A stretch of DNA of 64,000 bases, taken from positions 1 to 64,000 of the forward strand of contig JAEXEN010000029.1 of the NCBI GenBank assembly GCA_023400985.1, given 5' to 3'. Within the stretch, counting starts at the first letter, position 1, and every line of letters starts with the position of its first letter. The DNA comes from Bacillota bacterium (GTDB lineage: Bacteria; Bacillota; Clostridia; Christensenellales; CAG-138). Positions 42,855 to 50,402 of this stretch are shown in pieces. The notes beneath the pieces are model-generated. The model ran no database searches. It had not been told where the DNA came from and worked only from the letters and a program-made list of their open reading frames with translations. The translations under genes were made by a program, and so were the position numbers.

Positions 42855-44471
42855 ATGATGGGATGCAAAAGACCAAATATTTTGGTCGTCGGCAGTTTTG
42901 TGATGGATTTGATCTTAATCACGGACCGGGTACCGGAGGATGGCGAGACCGTAATCGGAAAAAGCTTTCAGAGCGCGACGGGGGGGAAGGGTGCAAATCA
43001 GGCCTTGCAGGCGCAGCGGCTGGGTTGCGAAGTGACGATGGTGGGCCGCGTGGGAGACGATGCCTTTGGCAGGGAACTGACCAATGCGTTAAAGCTCGAA
43101 GGCGTAGACGTTACGCACGTCCGCGAAAGCGCCGGATGCGCATCCGGGGTGGGCAATGTTATACTCGCCCGTAGGCCGGGCGGTCCACTCAACAACCGCA
43201 TCATTGTAGCGCCGGGTGCGAATATGCAGCTTTCGGTGGAGGATGTTGCTTTCCTCTCAGAGGATATCCAAAACTACGACATGGTGCTCCTTCAGCTTGA
43301 GATCCCAATGGATGTGAACGAGGCTGTTCTACGCTATGCGGCTGCCGCCGGGGTTCCGGTCATGCTGAATCCCGCGCCCTATCAGCCGCTTTCCGATGAG
43401 GCTGTGAACGCCGTTTCCTACCTTTGCCCCAATGAAACGGAAGCGGCGTACATGCTGGGCTTTACACCCTCCATGGATGAAAACGGAGTTTCTGCGGCGG
43501 ACAGCCTCCGCATCCGTACTTTTATGAAGGCGCGCGGGCTGAAAAAACTGCTTTTAACGCTTGGCGAGCACGGCGCAGCCTGCATTACCCAGGATGCATC
43601 CATGTATTGCGCGGGCGTTGCGGGCGTACGGCCGGTTGACCCAACCGCAGCGGGGGATTCTTTCCTCGGCGCTTTCTGCATGGCCCGCTGCATGGGATAT
43701 GAGGACCAAGTCGCGCTGCATTTTGCCAACAGAGCCGCGGCTATTACCGTGTGCGGCATGGGAGCGCAGCCAAGCCTACCGACCCTTTCCGGCGTTATGG
43801 AGGCGATGTCCCCGGAGGATAGGGCGCGCTTTGAAAAACTGAATGCGCTGCTGCCGGAGGCAAATGGCGGGCCGACGGATAAAGGGCGCTCGGCATATGA
43901 TGCTTTCGTACGTTCAGCCGCGCGGGAAACGAGGAACTCGCTTGAGAAGCTCGATTACCATACGTTGAACGCGGTCGCGGAACTGATCCTTGATGCAAAA
44001 CGTAAGGGGAACAGGCTGCATGTTTCGGGTATAGGGAAGCCTGCGCACATTGCGGGATATGCGGCTTCCCTCCTTTCCTCGACGGGCACACCCGCATATT
44101 TCCTCCACGGTACGGAGGCGGTACATGGTTCCTGCGGCCAGCTGGTTGAAGGGGATGTGGTAATCTTCATTTCCAACAGCGGGGAAACGGCCGAGATGAA
44201 AGCCGGCGTTTCGGCAATCAAAAACAACGGCTGCTTTGTTATAGGCGTCAGCGGCAACGAAAATTCCTGGCTCGCGAAGGAAAGCACCCTGCACCTGCCC
44301 GCGTGCATACAGGAAGAGGGCGGGCCGCTTAACCGTGCGCCACGGAACTCGATCCTTGCGGAAACCATCGTATTGCAAGCTTTAAGCGTCCTGCTTCAGG
44401 CCGAGGTCGGCTGGAGCGTTAAAGAGTATATCAGGCGGCACCCCGGCGGTACGCTGGGCAAGCCGGAATAA
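42855..44471 (+). CDS. PfkB-family sugar kinase fused to a KdsD-like SIS domain
   Basis: 538 aa from ATG 42855 (GGGGAGAG upstream; an ATG at 42822 lacks support). Residues ~6-305 are a ribokinase-type kinase: SATGGKGANQALQAQRLG and the catalytic DPTAAGDSFLGAF. Residues ~350-538 are a sugar isomerase domain close to arabinose-5-phosphate isomerase (KdsD/GutQ): VSGIGKPAHIAGYAASLLSS, ISNSGETAEM, HPGGTLGK; the usual CBS pair is absent. A single chain would phosphorylate a sugar and isomerise the phosphate. Substrate unknown. Confidence 0.85.
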   Translation: MMGCKRPNILVVGSFVMDLILITDRVPEDGETVIGKSFQSATGGKGANQALQAQRLGCEVTMVGRVGDDAFGRELTNALKLEGVDVTHVRESAGCASGVGNVILARRPGGPLNNRIIVAPGANMQLSVEDVAFLSEDIQNYDMVLLQLEIPMDVNEAVLRYAAAAGVPVMLNPAPYQPLSDEAVNAVSYLCPNETEAAYMLGFTPSMDENGVSAADSLRIRTFMKARGLKKLLLTLGEHGAACITQDASMYCAGVAGVRPVDPTAAGDSFLGAFCMARCMGYEDQVALHFANRAAAITVCGMGAQPSLPTLSGVMEAMSPEDRARFEKLNALLPEANGGPTDKGRSAYDAFVRSAARETRNSLEKLDYHTLNAVAELILDAKRKGNRLHVSGIGKPAHIAGYAASLLSSTGTPAYFLHGTEAVHGSCGQLVEGDVVIFISNSGETAEMKAGVSAIKNNGCFVIGVSGNENSWLAKESTLHLPACIQEEGGPLNRAPRNSILAETIVLQALSVLLQAEVGWSVKEYIRRHPGGTLGKPE

Positions 44472-44784
44472 AGCATAAGCATGCGCGAGAAGCACGCACG
44501 GACGGGTACTTCCCCCCTGCCCGGCTCGATGCGGACTTCTTGGAAAGCAATGCTTAAAGTAAGGGAAGTCGAGCCCTTGCGCCTCAAAATTGCCAGTTCG
44601 GCGCACGTCTTTGTCATCGTCAGTCGCCGTAGCCCCACTACGGGTTCCTCCTCTTTCACGATCCGCATCTAAACTGCGAGGGTTCGGCTTTCCTTACCTT
44701 ATGCGATTGAACCGCTACGCACGAAACCATATGCGTGGCGATGCGAATAGGAGGCTGCCCATGAGGGGCAGCCTCCCGGTCGAT
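44472..44784. terminator. Intergenic gap with a terminator-like hairpin after aspS
   Basis: No gene is supported. An 11-bp stem GGAGGCTGCCC/GGGCAGCCTCC (44750-44776) lies just past the aspS stop and probably ends that transcript, although the T-run on the minus strand is weak. The remainder shows nothing I recognise. Confidence 0.5.
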
Positions 44785-46113
44785 TCACGGCTCCAGCCGG
44801 TTGATATCCCTCGGGAACAGCGTTGCGCGGCGTACGTTTTGGAAACCGAGAAGCTTCGCCGTGAAGCGTTCGAGCCCCAGACCCAGCCCGCCGTGGGGCG
44901 GGAGGCCGTATTTGTGCGCCATGAGATAGCTTTCAAAATGCTTCGGCTCCATTTTGCGCGCAATCATCTTTCGTACCTGCGCTTCGTAGCTGTGAATGCG
45001 CTGCCCGCCGGTGGTGATCTCCATGCCGCGAAACAGCAGGTCAAAGCTCTCGGTCAAGCTTGGGTCGTCCGCGCTGTCCATGGCGTAAAACGGGCGCTTG
45101 CTCGATTTGTAGTGCGTCACGAACACGGATTCGCTGCCTGTCTGCCGCTCGATCTCCTCGCAAAGCCGTTTTTCCTCCTCGGGGGAAAAGTCCTCATAGT
45201 CCTCAATCGTCATGCCGCATTTCTTTTGAAGAAGCTCCTTTGCCTCCATAAAGCGGATCGTGGGAACGCTACTTAGAGCCGGAAGCTTTGTATTGAGGAG
45301 CTTAAGCTCCGGCGCGTAATTCGCCTCAAGAAAGGCGAGGGCGGCTTGCAGCATACGTATTTCCGTGCGCATCAGTTCCTCGAAGCTTTTTATAAAGCCC
45401 ATCTCAAAGTCCACGCTCGTGTACTCGTTGATGTGGCGCGAGGTATCGTGCTTTTCCGCGCGGAACACGGGTGCGATCTCATACACGCGCTCGTAAACAC
45501 CCACCATCGTCTGTTTATAAAACTGCGGGCTTTGGGCGAGGTAGGCGGGGGAGCCGAAATAGTCGAGCGCAAATATGTTTGCTCCGCCCTCCGCGCCGCT
45601 TTGGACGATTTTCGGAGAATGGATCTCCGTAAAGCCGTTTTCCAAAAAGAATTTGCGGAGACCCGCGCAAATGCCCTCCTGCACTTTAAAGATAGCGCGC
45701 TCCTTGTCGTTGCGCAAGGTGAGAGCGCGGTAGTCTAAGAGCGTTTCTATTGAGGCCGCGACCTCTTTGCCGTTGATCACGACCGGCGGCTCCGCGGCGG
45801 GCGCGGACAGTACTTCCGCCTCAGTAAGCCGCACCTCGAAGCCCGTTTTGCTGCGCGGCTCCGCGACGACTTCGCCCGTCGCGTATATCCACATGCCCTC
45901 TTTGAGCGTACCGAGCGGGAAGCGCGCAAATTCGGACGCGTACACGCATTGGAGCAGGCGCCTGGGCCCGCTTAAGATCACGAACGCAAAGTCCGACATC
46001 TCGCGTATTTTATAGATCATCCCCCGAAGGCGTACCGTTTGCCCGATAAGGCCACTAAGCGCCTCAAACTCCATATGGGTAGAGGGGATCTCGTTATTGA
46101 TATAGCTTAACAT
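44785..46113 (-). CDS. aspS: Aspartyl-tRNA synthetase, archaeal-type (possibly non-discriminating)
   Basis: 442 aa, about 150 shorter than bacterial AspRS because the GAD insertion is absent. OB-fold anticodon domain (~20-110), then a class II catalytic core: FTEIHSPKIVQSGAEGG, VYEIAPVFRAEKHDTSRHIN (motif 2) and GLGLGLERFTAKLLG (motif 3). This archaeal form occurs in some Clostridia and often charges both tRNA-Asp and tRNA-Asn, with GatCAB completing Asn-tRNA. An AsnRS reading is possible but the GatCAB-type logic cannot be tested here. The long leader is notable. Confidence 0.82.
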   Translation of the reverse strand: MLSYINNEIPSTHMEFEALSGLIGQTVRLRGMIYKIREMSDFAFVILSGPRRLLQCVYASEFARFPLGTLKEGMWIYATGEVVAEPRSKTGFEVRLTEAEVLSAPAAEPPVVINGKEVAASIETLLDYRALTLRNDKERAIFKVQEGICAGLRKFFLENGFTEIHSPKIVQSGAEGGANIFALDYFGSPAYLAQSPQFYKQTMVGVYERVYEIAPVFRAEKHDTSRHINEYTSVDFEMGFIKSFEELMRTEIRMLQAALAFLEANYAPELKLLNTKLPALSSVPTIRFMEAKELLQKKCGMTIEDYEDFSPEEEKRLCEEIERQTGSESVFVTHYKSSKRPFYAMDSADDPSLTESFDLLFRGMEITTGGQRIHSYEAQVRKMIARKMEPKHFESYLMAHKYGLPPHGGLGLGLERFTAKLLGFQNVRRATLFPRDINRLEP

Positions 46114-46133
46114 GATAGTTGCCTCCTGTCGTT

Positions 46134-46193
46134 TTATTGAATTTTACCGTTTCGACAGGCCTCATCCGTTCCGGCATAATCTATATGCCGCAT
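46134..46193 (-). CDS. Short upstream reading frame in the aspS leader (19 codons)
   Basis: Encodes MRHIDYAGTDEACRNGKIQ with an excellent AGGAGG 7 nt before the ATG and TAA 20 nt before aspS. It has two Asp codons and one Asn codon. The start faintly resembles the N terminus of bacterial AspRS. It may be a regulatory leader or coupling peptide; too short for coding statistics. Confidence 0.45.
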   Translation of the reverse strand: MRHIDYAGTDEACRNGKIQ

Positions 46194-46228
46194 ACGAACA
46201 CCTCCTTTCAGGCCCGAGAAATAAGAAA

Positions 46229-46252
46229 AGCCGCACCTGTGCCGGTGCGGCT
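46229..46252 (-). terminator. Attenuator-like terminator in the aspS leader
   Basis: Perfect 9-bp stem AGCCGCACC/GGTGCGGCT with a 6-nt loop, followed on the minus strand by TTTCTTATTT. It lies between the promoter (46400-46429) and aspS, so transcription must pass it to express aspS. Confidence 0.75.
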
Positions 46253-46333
46253 GAAGATTGCGATTTTACGCCCACAAAAGCCTCACGGACACAAGCGACT
46301 TTGGCGCCTGACCCGTGAGAGGCGGGCCAAGCG

Positions 46334-46369
46334 CTATAGATCGGTATCCGTGTTGCGGAAAGTAAACAT
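46334..46369 (-). CDS. Possible leader peptide of aspS (11 codons)
   Basis: MFTFRNTDTDL, with GGGAG about 8 nt before the ATG and about 25-30 nt after the predicted start of transcription. It contains Asn, Asp, Asp near its end and stops just before a long stem-loop (46263-46325), as expected for ribosome-mediated attenuation. Confidence 0.35.
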   Translation of the reverse strand: MFTFRNTDTDL

Positions 46370-46399
46370 GAGGGTCGCTCCCAAGCAAATGTTTTCCCT

Positions 46400-46429
46400 A
46401 TCATATGACGAAAAAACAGGTTTTGTCAA
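46400..46429 (-). promoter_or_regulatory. Sigma-A promoter of aspS
   Basis: Minus strand TTGACA (46424-46429), 18 nt, TATGAT (46400-46405). It gives a leader of about 280 nt before aspS. Confidence 0.65.
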
Positions 46430-46451
46430 GCTGTTTTCCATGCGAAATCTG

Positions 46452-46480
46452 TTGACGAGCCTCGAAACGGTACCTATACT
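46452..46480 (+). promoter_or_regulatory. Sigma-A promoter of the SCP2-like gene
   Basis: TTGACG (46452-46457), 17 nt, TATACT (46475-46480), about 88 nt before the GTG start. Confidence 0.6.
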
Positions 46481-46567
46481 AAAAAGAAAAGAGCCGGACC
46501 GCAAAAACCCGGTTTCGGGCAGTATGCGGGTAAATTTTTTTGCGGCATACCGGCGGAGGCAATTCGC

Positions 46568-46954
46568 GTGGAAACCGTTCCCTACCTTTCTTCGGAATGG
46601 GCGCGCGCGGTGGAGCGGGCTCTCAAGGGCCGCACGATGGGCAACATCACCGCCACGGCGACCTTCCATCACAACCATACCCCCTCGGGGAAGGACCAAT
46701 ATCTGCACCTAAGCTTTTTGCAGGGCGCGTTTCAAGAGCTCTCGCTCGGCGAGGGGGACGGTCCTGCGGCTACGTTCTGCCTCAACGGCGATTACGACGT
46801 GTATGCGGACGTCCTTCGCGGCAAGCTGGACGCCGCGCGCGCCATCTCCACGAACAAGCTCAAGCTCAAGGGAAACCTCATGCAGATCATGCGCCTTACA
46901 CCCTTTATGCATGTGATCACCGACGCGCTCTGCGCCGTTCCCACCAGCTTTTGA
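46568..46954 (+). CDS. SCP2 sterol-binding-domain-like protein
   Basis: 128 aa from GTG 46568, with GGAGG 8 nt upstream. The C-terminal half (YADVLRGKLDAARAISTNKL...KGNLMQIMRL) has the SCP2 pattern of a lipid-binding cavity followed by a small helix. Such proteins bind hydrophobic ligands; role unknown. Single gene before two tRNA genes. Confidence 0.6.
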   Translation: METVPYLSSEWARAVERALKGRTMGNITATATFHHNHTPSGKDQYLHLSFLQGAFQELSLGEGDGPAATFCLNGDYDVYADVLRGKLDAARAISTNKLKLKGNLMQIMRLTPFMHVITDALCAVPTSF

Positions 46955-47046
46955 CCCTCTTTTAAAATACCTTTTTCCGCACCGCTCGGCTCTTACGCCG
47001 TGCCTTGACACGGTTTTGCTGTTTCTGGTATAATAACGCTTGCTGA

Positions 47047-47135
47047 GGAGAGATGTCCGAGTGGTTTATGGAGCCGGTCTTGAAAACCGGTGATGCCGCA
47101 AGGCACCGGGGGTTCGAATCCCTCTCTCTCCGCCA
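47047..47135 (+). tRNA. tRNA-Ser (UGA)
   Basis: 89 nt with encoded CCA. Acceptor GGAGAGA/TCTCTCC, anticodon arm CCGGT-CTTGAAA-ACCGG (anticodon TGA), long variable arm, T arm with GGTTCGAATCC. Confidence 0.95.
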
Positions 47136-47161
47136 AAGAAAGCGAACACAATTTGATATAC

Positions 47162-47253
47162 GGAGAAGTACCCAAGTGGCTCAAGGGGCTCCCCTGCTAA
47201 GGGAGTAGGCTGGGGTAACTGGCGCGAGAGTTCGAATCTCTCCTTCTCCGCCA
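47162..47253 (+). tRNA. tRNA-Ser (GCU), prophage integration site
   Basis: 92 nt with encoded CCA. Acceptor GGAGAAG/CTTCTCC, anticodon arm CTCCC-CTGCTAA-GGGAG (anticodon GCT), long variable arm. The prophage begins right after its 3' end. Confidence 0.95.
47225..47253 (+). other. Likely attL core in the 3' end of tRNA-Ser
   Basis: The integrase gene lies 115 nt away and reads towards the tRNA, and phage genes follow. Integrases of this kind recombine at tRNA 3' ends, so the T arm and acceptor end probably form attL. The matching attR lies beyond the window, so the core length is inferred. Confidence 0.6.
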
Positions 47254-47286
47254 AACCCGCTAATCATCTAGGTTAGCGGGTTTTTC
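47254..47286 (+). terminator. Terminator of the tRNA-Ser pair
   Basis: 10-bp stem AACCCGCTAA/TTAGCGGGTT with a 9-nt loop followed by TTTC, immediately after the tRNA. Confidence 0.85.
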
Positions 47287-47367
47287 ATTCCAAAATCATA
47301 AAGGGCAAAAATACCGCGAAATATCGAAAAATACAATCCTATTACATGCGCTATTACATGCGTAAAA

Positions 47368-48489
47368 TCATTGCTTTTTGAGTTTATCGACGGCGTTCCT
47401 CGCGTCCGTTACGTCCGGATGTATATACTTACGTGTGCTCTCAAAACGACGCTGCCGCATCACCGCTTGGATCGCTGCCGCCGGGATGTTCTCCTCACTC
47501 ATGGCAAGCGCGCTGCCCGTGGTATGCCGGCACGAATACGGCGGCAGTTCTCGGCAGCCCCACTCCTTCAGCGTTGGTTTGAAATGATCGTAGAAGTCCT
47601 CGCGGCACATATTGAGAAGCTTTTCGCCTTCGACGCTGTCACAGATACGTTGCAAGACCGGCACAATGAAATCAGGGAACACGATGGGCTTGCGTTTGCG
47701 TTCTTTGGTCTTTATTCCACAGCCGAAGATCGTGCGCTGCTCCCAGTCGATCATGCCCTTCTCGGCGCGCTGTAACTCTCCGGGCATCATGCCGCTATAG
47801 ATCATCAACAGGATATAGCAGGGAAACAGCCCGCCGGCTTCGTAATGCTGCCAGAAAATCTTGATCTCTTCGGGGCTAAACGGTATACCCTCTTTTTCGT
47901 CCAGCTCCGGCAGCACCAAAAATTCGGATAGGTTCGTCCGGACCTCCTCTTGGGCCCTTGCCCGCTTATACAGGTGCGACAGGAGATTTTTCATATCGCG
48001 CGCCGGATAGAATGTTTCGGTCTTGTCGTCAATCACGTCCTGCAAATCCGCGATCGTGAGCTCCTTAATTTCCTCGTCGGCAATATTGTCCAAGCGTCCC
48101 CACGCGATCTTATATGACGTCTGCCGAGATTTTGACAACTTAAGCATCGGGCCGGTGGACCAGTGTTCATACAGGGTACGGAGCGTTTCCGGCCGCCTAA
48201 GTTTCTTGTTTTTCTTGCCGCCGGTCTTCAGTTTGTCGCGTAGATTAGGGAGGGCTTGCAAGGCTTCGGATCGTGTCTTGAATCCCCCTTCTTGCGCCGT
48301 ATCCCGATTGCCGCCTTTATATCGAGTTACCACAGCCGTATAGGTTTTTCCGCGTTTTACGACTGTTCCCTGCCCATTGCCGCGCGCTTTCGTTTTGGCG
48401 ATCCTCTTAGCAAGCTCCTGCTTCGCGCCACAGTAATTACAAAAGATACTGCCGGTGGGCAGCTCGCACTTGCATTTTCGGCATTCCAT
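47368..48489 (-). CDS. int: Tyrosine recombinase (phage integrase) with zinc ribbon
   Basis: 373 aa from ATG 48489 (MECRKCKC...). N-terminal zinc ribbon CRKC...CNYC (~3-22), an AP2-like arm-binding segment with RGKTYTAVVTRYKGG (~55-70), core-binding domain, then the catalytic domain ending RKYIHP with the tyrosine nucleophile. YSCRHTTGSAL supplies the second arginine, but the usual first arginine (GxRxxE) is Met in YSGMMPGEL. This Met form may be a recurrent clostridial subfamily. It catalyses integration and excision at tRNA-Ser. Confidence 0.87.
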   Translation of the reverse strand: MECRKCKCELPTGSIFCNYCGAKQELAKRIAKTKARGNGQGTVVKRGKTYTAVVTRYKGGNRDTAQEGGFKTRSEALQALPNLRDKLKTGGKKNKKLRRPETLRTLYEHWSTGPMLKLSKSRQTSYKIAWGRLDNIADEEIKELTIADLQDVIDDKTETFYPARDMKNLLSHLYKRARAQEEVRTNLSEFLVLPELDEKEGIPFSPEEIKIFWQHYEAGGLFPCYILLMIYSGMMPGELQRAEKGMIDWEQRTIFGCGIKTKERKRKPIVFPDFIVPVLQRICDSVEGEKLLNMCREDFYDHFKPTLKEWGCRELPPYSCRHTTGSALAMSEENIPAAAIQAVMRQRRFESTRKYIHPDVTDARNAVDKLKKQ

Positions 48490-48567
48490 GTTGCTAAAAC
48501 CCCCGTTTTGTGGTATTTTGGAGGTGCAAAAATACGCCTCACCCGGGCCGTATACCTTGCACCCGCT

Positions 48568-48602
48568 GCCCATCCTGATCGCAACAGGATGGGCGGCTTT
48601 TT
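48568..48602 (+). terminator. Hairpin upstream of the integrase
   Basis: 10-bp stem GCCCATCCTG/CAGGATGGGC with T-run on the plus strand, in the gap between integrase and the next minus-strand gene. It is oriented to stop plus-strand transcription or to insulate int from read-through of opposite sense. Confidence 0.6.
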
Positions 48603-48608
48603 GTGCGT

Positions 48609-48962
48609 TTAAAACTGTAGAGCGTCGGCTAGCTGGACGCCGAAAATAATGCTGACAATGATACTGATTGCCATGAGGACGGTAAAGAAGATCACGCAGC
48701 CTTTGATCGTTTTAAGGTGCTTTTCGGATTTCTCTTGGGCGATGAGTCGATCGTAGGCCATTAGAAGGTGAAGCTCTTCAGGGGTATGCTCTAAGCTTTT
48801 TTCGTAGTATGTTGGCCCATAGCCGTCATTGGAATAACGAATTTCATAGGCCTTTTCAAAATCTTCAGGCGTCAGTTCCTGCTTCTTTTGCTCGTACTTA
48901 TCTTTGGTAATTTCCCATTTAGAATAACGCGCATTTACCCTCTTTAAGATGTACTTTTCCAT
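48609..48962 (-). CDS. Prophage membrane protein, unknown
   Basis: 117 aa. Charged N-terminal part (~1-85, helical, rich in Glu/Lys/Tyr) and a C-terminal helix CVIFFTVLMAISIIVSIIFG (~89-108). It lies in the lysogeny strand between ImmA-like and integrase genes, a usual spot for superinfection-exclusion or other lysogenic conversion proteins. No family recognised. Confidence 0.6.
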   Translation of the reverse strand: MEKYILKRVNARYSKWEITKDKYEQKKQELTPEDFEKAYEIRYSNDGYGPTYYEKSLEHTPEELHLLMAYDRLIAQEKSEKHLKTIKGCVIFFTVLMAISIIVSIIFGVQLADALQF

Positions 48963-48984
48963 ATGAGAAACCTCCCCATTTTAT

Positions 48985-49254
48985 TTATCCTGCCGGATGG
49001 CAAGTTTTGCTGCGCCTTTTCTTCACAATTTCCTCCGTATTCTTTTCAATTAGGATAACGGGCATTTCTTTAACCAGATCGCAATTTTTATAGTGTTCCA
49101 TTTCATGCAATACTTCCCTGCGTTTCGCTTCATCACTTAGCCTAGAATTTACGCTTATGAATGTGTGGCCATTGATTGATTTGATAAAAGCCTTAATGCT
49201 GAGCGGCATGTCTACTTCACAAATGAAAACGTCGTATTTCTCACTATACTCCAT
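48985..49254 (-). CDS. Short ImmA/IrrE-like metallopeptidase
   Basis: 89 aa with HEMEH (His50-His54), the zinc HExxH motif, in REVLHEMEHYKNCDL. Shorter than typical ImmA (~150-200 aa). It overlaps the repressor stop by 11 nt. In ICEBs1-type systems ImmA cleaves the ImmR repressor to induce the element; the same logic fits here because the repressor has no self-cleaving domain. Confidence 0.75.
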   Translation of the reverse strand: MEYSEKYDVFICEVDMPLSIKAFIKSINGHTFISVNSRLSDEAKRREVLHEMEHYKNCDLVKEMPVILIEKNTEEIVKKRRSKTCHPAG

Positions 49255-49759
49255 CTTCTCCGTCTCGATTCATCACATCAATTATCTGAAGAACAGCATC
49301 AACAGCTTTATCATCCATTTTTGCGGAACGAGAAAACAACACTCCGAGCCGTGGGTTTTTGTGCATCGCCTCTGCAATATCCTCCATGCTCATTCCATGG
49401 GGGAGGTTATACTTTGTCCGAAGCGCAAACTCCGCTTTCGCGTCCTCCTCAGCCTGCCGCTGAAACTCCAGTGCCTTTTTTACGTTACCATCGAACGCTT
49501 CCAACACATGGTCGGGAATTTCGGCGATAAGGTCTCCGTTGTCATAATCCGTGGGATCATTGGTTCTACCCAAAAGATAGTCCGTGCTGACATGAAAGAA
49601 ATCGGCGATCCGAGAAAGAACGTCTACGGAAGGAATTACTTCTTTCTTCGCGGATTCATACTTTCCAACGGTGGAGCGCTCAACCCCGATGATCTTGGCA
49701 AGCTCTTCTTGCGTAACTTTCTCACGGGACCTTAACTCCTTAAGCCTTTCTGCAAACAT
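49244..49759 (-). CDS. Prophage repressor, ImmR/XRE-like
   Basis: 171 aa from ATG 49759, with GGAGGTGAAAC upstream. HTH at ~12-35 (VTQEELAKIIGVERSTVGKY); the C-terminal half is helical and acidic with no S24 peptidase, so it differs from CI/LexA. It probably binds the three TGAA-N5-TTCA operators next to its promoter and keeps the early genes silent. Confidence 0.87.
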   Translation of the reverse strand: MFAERLKELRSREKVTQEELAKIIGVERSTVGKYESAKKEVIPSVDVLSRIADFFHVSTDYLLGRTNDPTDYDNGDLIAEIPDHVLEAFDGNVKKALEFQRQAEEDAKAEFALRTKYNLPHGMSMEDIAEAMHKNPRLGVLFSRSAKMDDKAVDAVLQIIDVMNRDGEDGV

Positions 49760-49792
49760 CCGCCGTTTCACCTCCACGAACTTAATACACAC

Positions 49793-49893
49793 ATTATAGT
49801 GAACATAATTCACATTGTAAATAATTCTGAATATATTTCAGAATTATACTTGAAAATGTGAACTACACGCGCTATAATGTGAATACGATTCAG
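49793..49893. promoter_or_regulatory. Lysogeny switch: two divergent promoters and three operators
   Basis: Repressor promoter (minus): TTTACA (49816-49821), 17 nt, TATAAT (49793-49798). Early promoter (plus): TTGAAA (49850-49855), 17 nt, TATAAT (49873-49878). Three 15-bp sites share (G/C)TGAA-N5-TTCA(G/C): 49799-49813, 49827-49841 and 49879-49893. The middle one lies in a perfect 23-bp palindrome (49823-49845). Confidence 0.82.
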
Positions 49894-49910
49894 AATTGGA
49901 GGTGAAACGC

Positions 49911-50153
49911 TTGAAAGAATTGAGGCAGGCGGCGGGATATCCCACCCAAGAAGCTTTGGCAAAGGCTGTAGGCGTTGATAGGTCAACGGTGGCGAAGTGG
50001 GAAAGTGGCGTTGCTTATCCGCGGTGCGAGATGCTTAGTTTGCTGTCAAAATTGCTGCATTGTTCAACCGATGCGATCCTTGCGAGCTTGCAGCCGCCTG
50101 TCACAGACGACCTACTCGCGGACAAGCTCGCCGCGATCGACCAAACAGCGTAG
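49911..50153 (+). CDS. Small XRE-type regulator (Cro-like)
   Basis: 80 aa with a TTG start at 49911 and GGAGGTG upstream. HTH at ~12-35 (PTQEALAKAVGVDRSTVAKW), much like the repressor head. First gene of the early plus-strand transcript, the place of Cro. Confidence 0.8.
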   Translation: MKELRQAAGYPTQEALAKAVGVDRSTVAKWESGVAYPRCEMLSLLSKLLHCSTDAILASLQPPVTDDLLADKLAAIDQTA

Positions 50154-50165
50154 AAAGGAGGAACC

Positions 50166-50402
50166 ATGGAAAACTGTAAGACCTGTGCGGAGCAAGCAAC
50201 TTGTGTCGTTGATTCAGCAACGTGCCTGACCGGGGTCTCTGATTCCCCCAAAAAGCAAATTGCCAACATGTCAGAGAGAGAAATACTCCGCAAGCAGCTG
50301 GAACTACTCGCGGAGCGGTCGGAAACGATCATCGATGAGGCCCTAGCAGATGTAACAAGCGCTATGGTACTTGTATTCTCTTCGCTTCAACAGCTGCCTT
50401 AA
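50166..50402 (+). CDS. Small prophage protein, cassette A sense gene
   Basis: 78 aa, GAAAGGAGG upstream. N-terminal cysteine-rich part (CKTC, CVV, C) then MSEREILRKQLELLAERSE and TSAM, which recur in the gene at 50979. Its 3' end overlaps a minus-strand gene by 41 nt. Function unknown. Confidence 0.6.
   Translation: MENCKTCAEQATCVVDSATCLTGVSDSPKKQIANMSEREILRKQLELLAERSETIIDEALADVTSAMVLVFSSLQQLP

Noticed and set aside
46114..46400. T-box riboswitch for aspS
   Set aside because: The terminator and leader are present, but I find no conserved T-box sequence or clear specifier loop; short reading frames fit better.
48985..49893. CRISPR or toxin-antitoxin locus
   Set aside because: The palindromes here are only three operator sites; the genes fit ImmR/ImmA better. 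No CRISPR-type repeat-spacer array was seen anywhere in the window.
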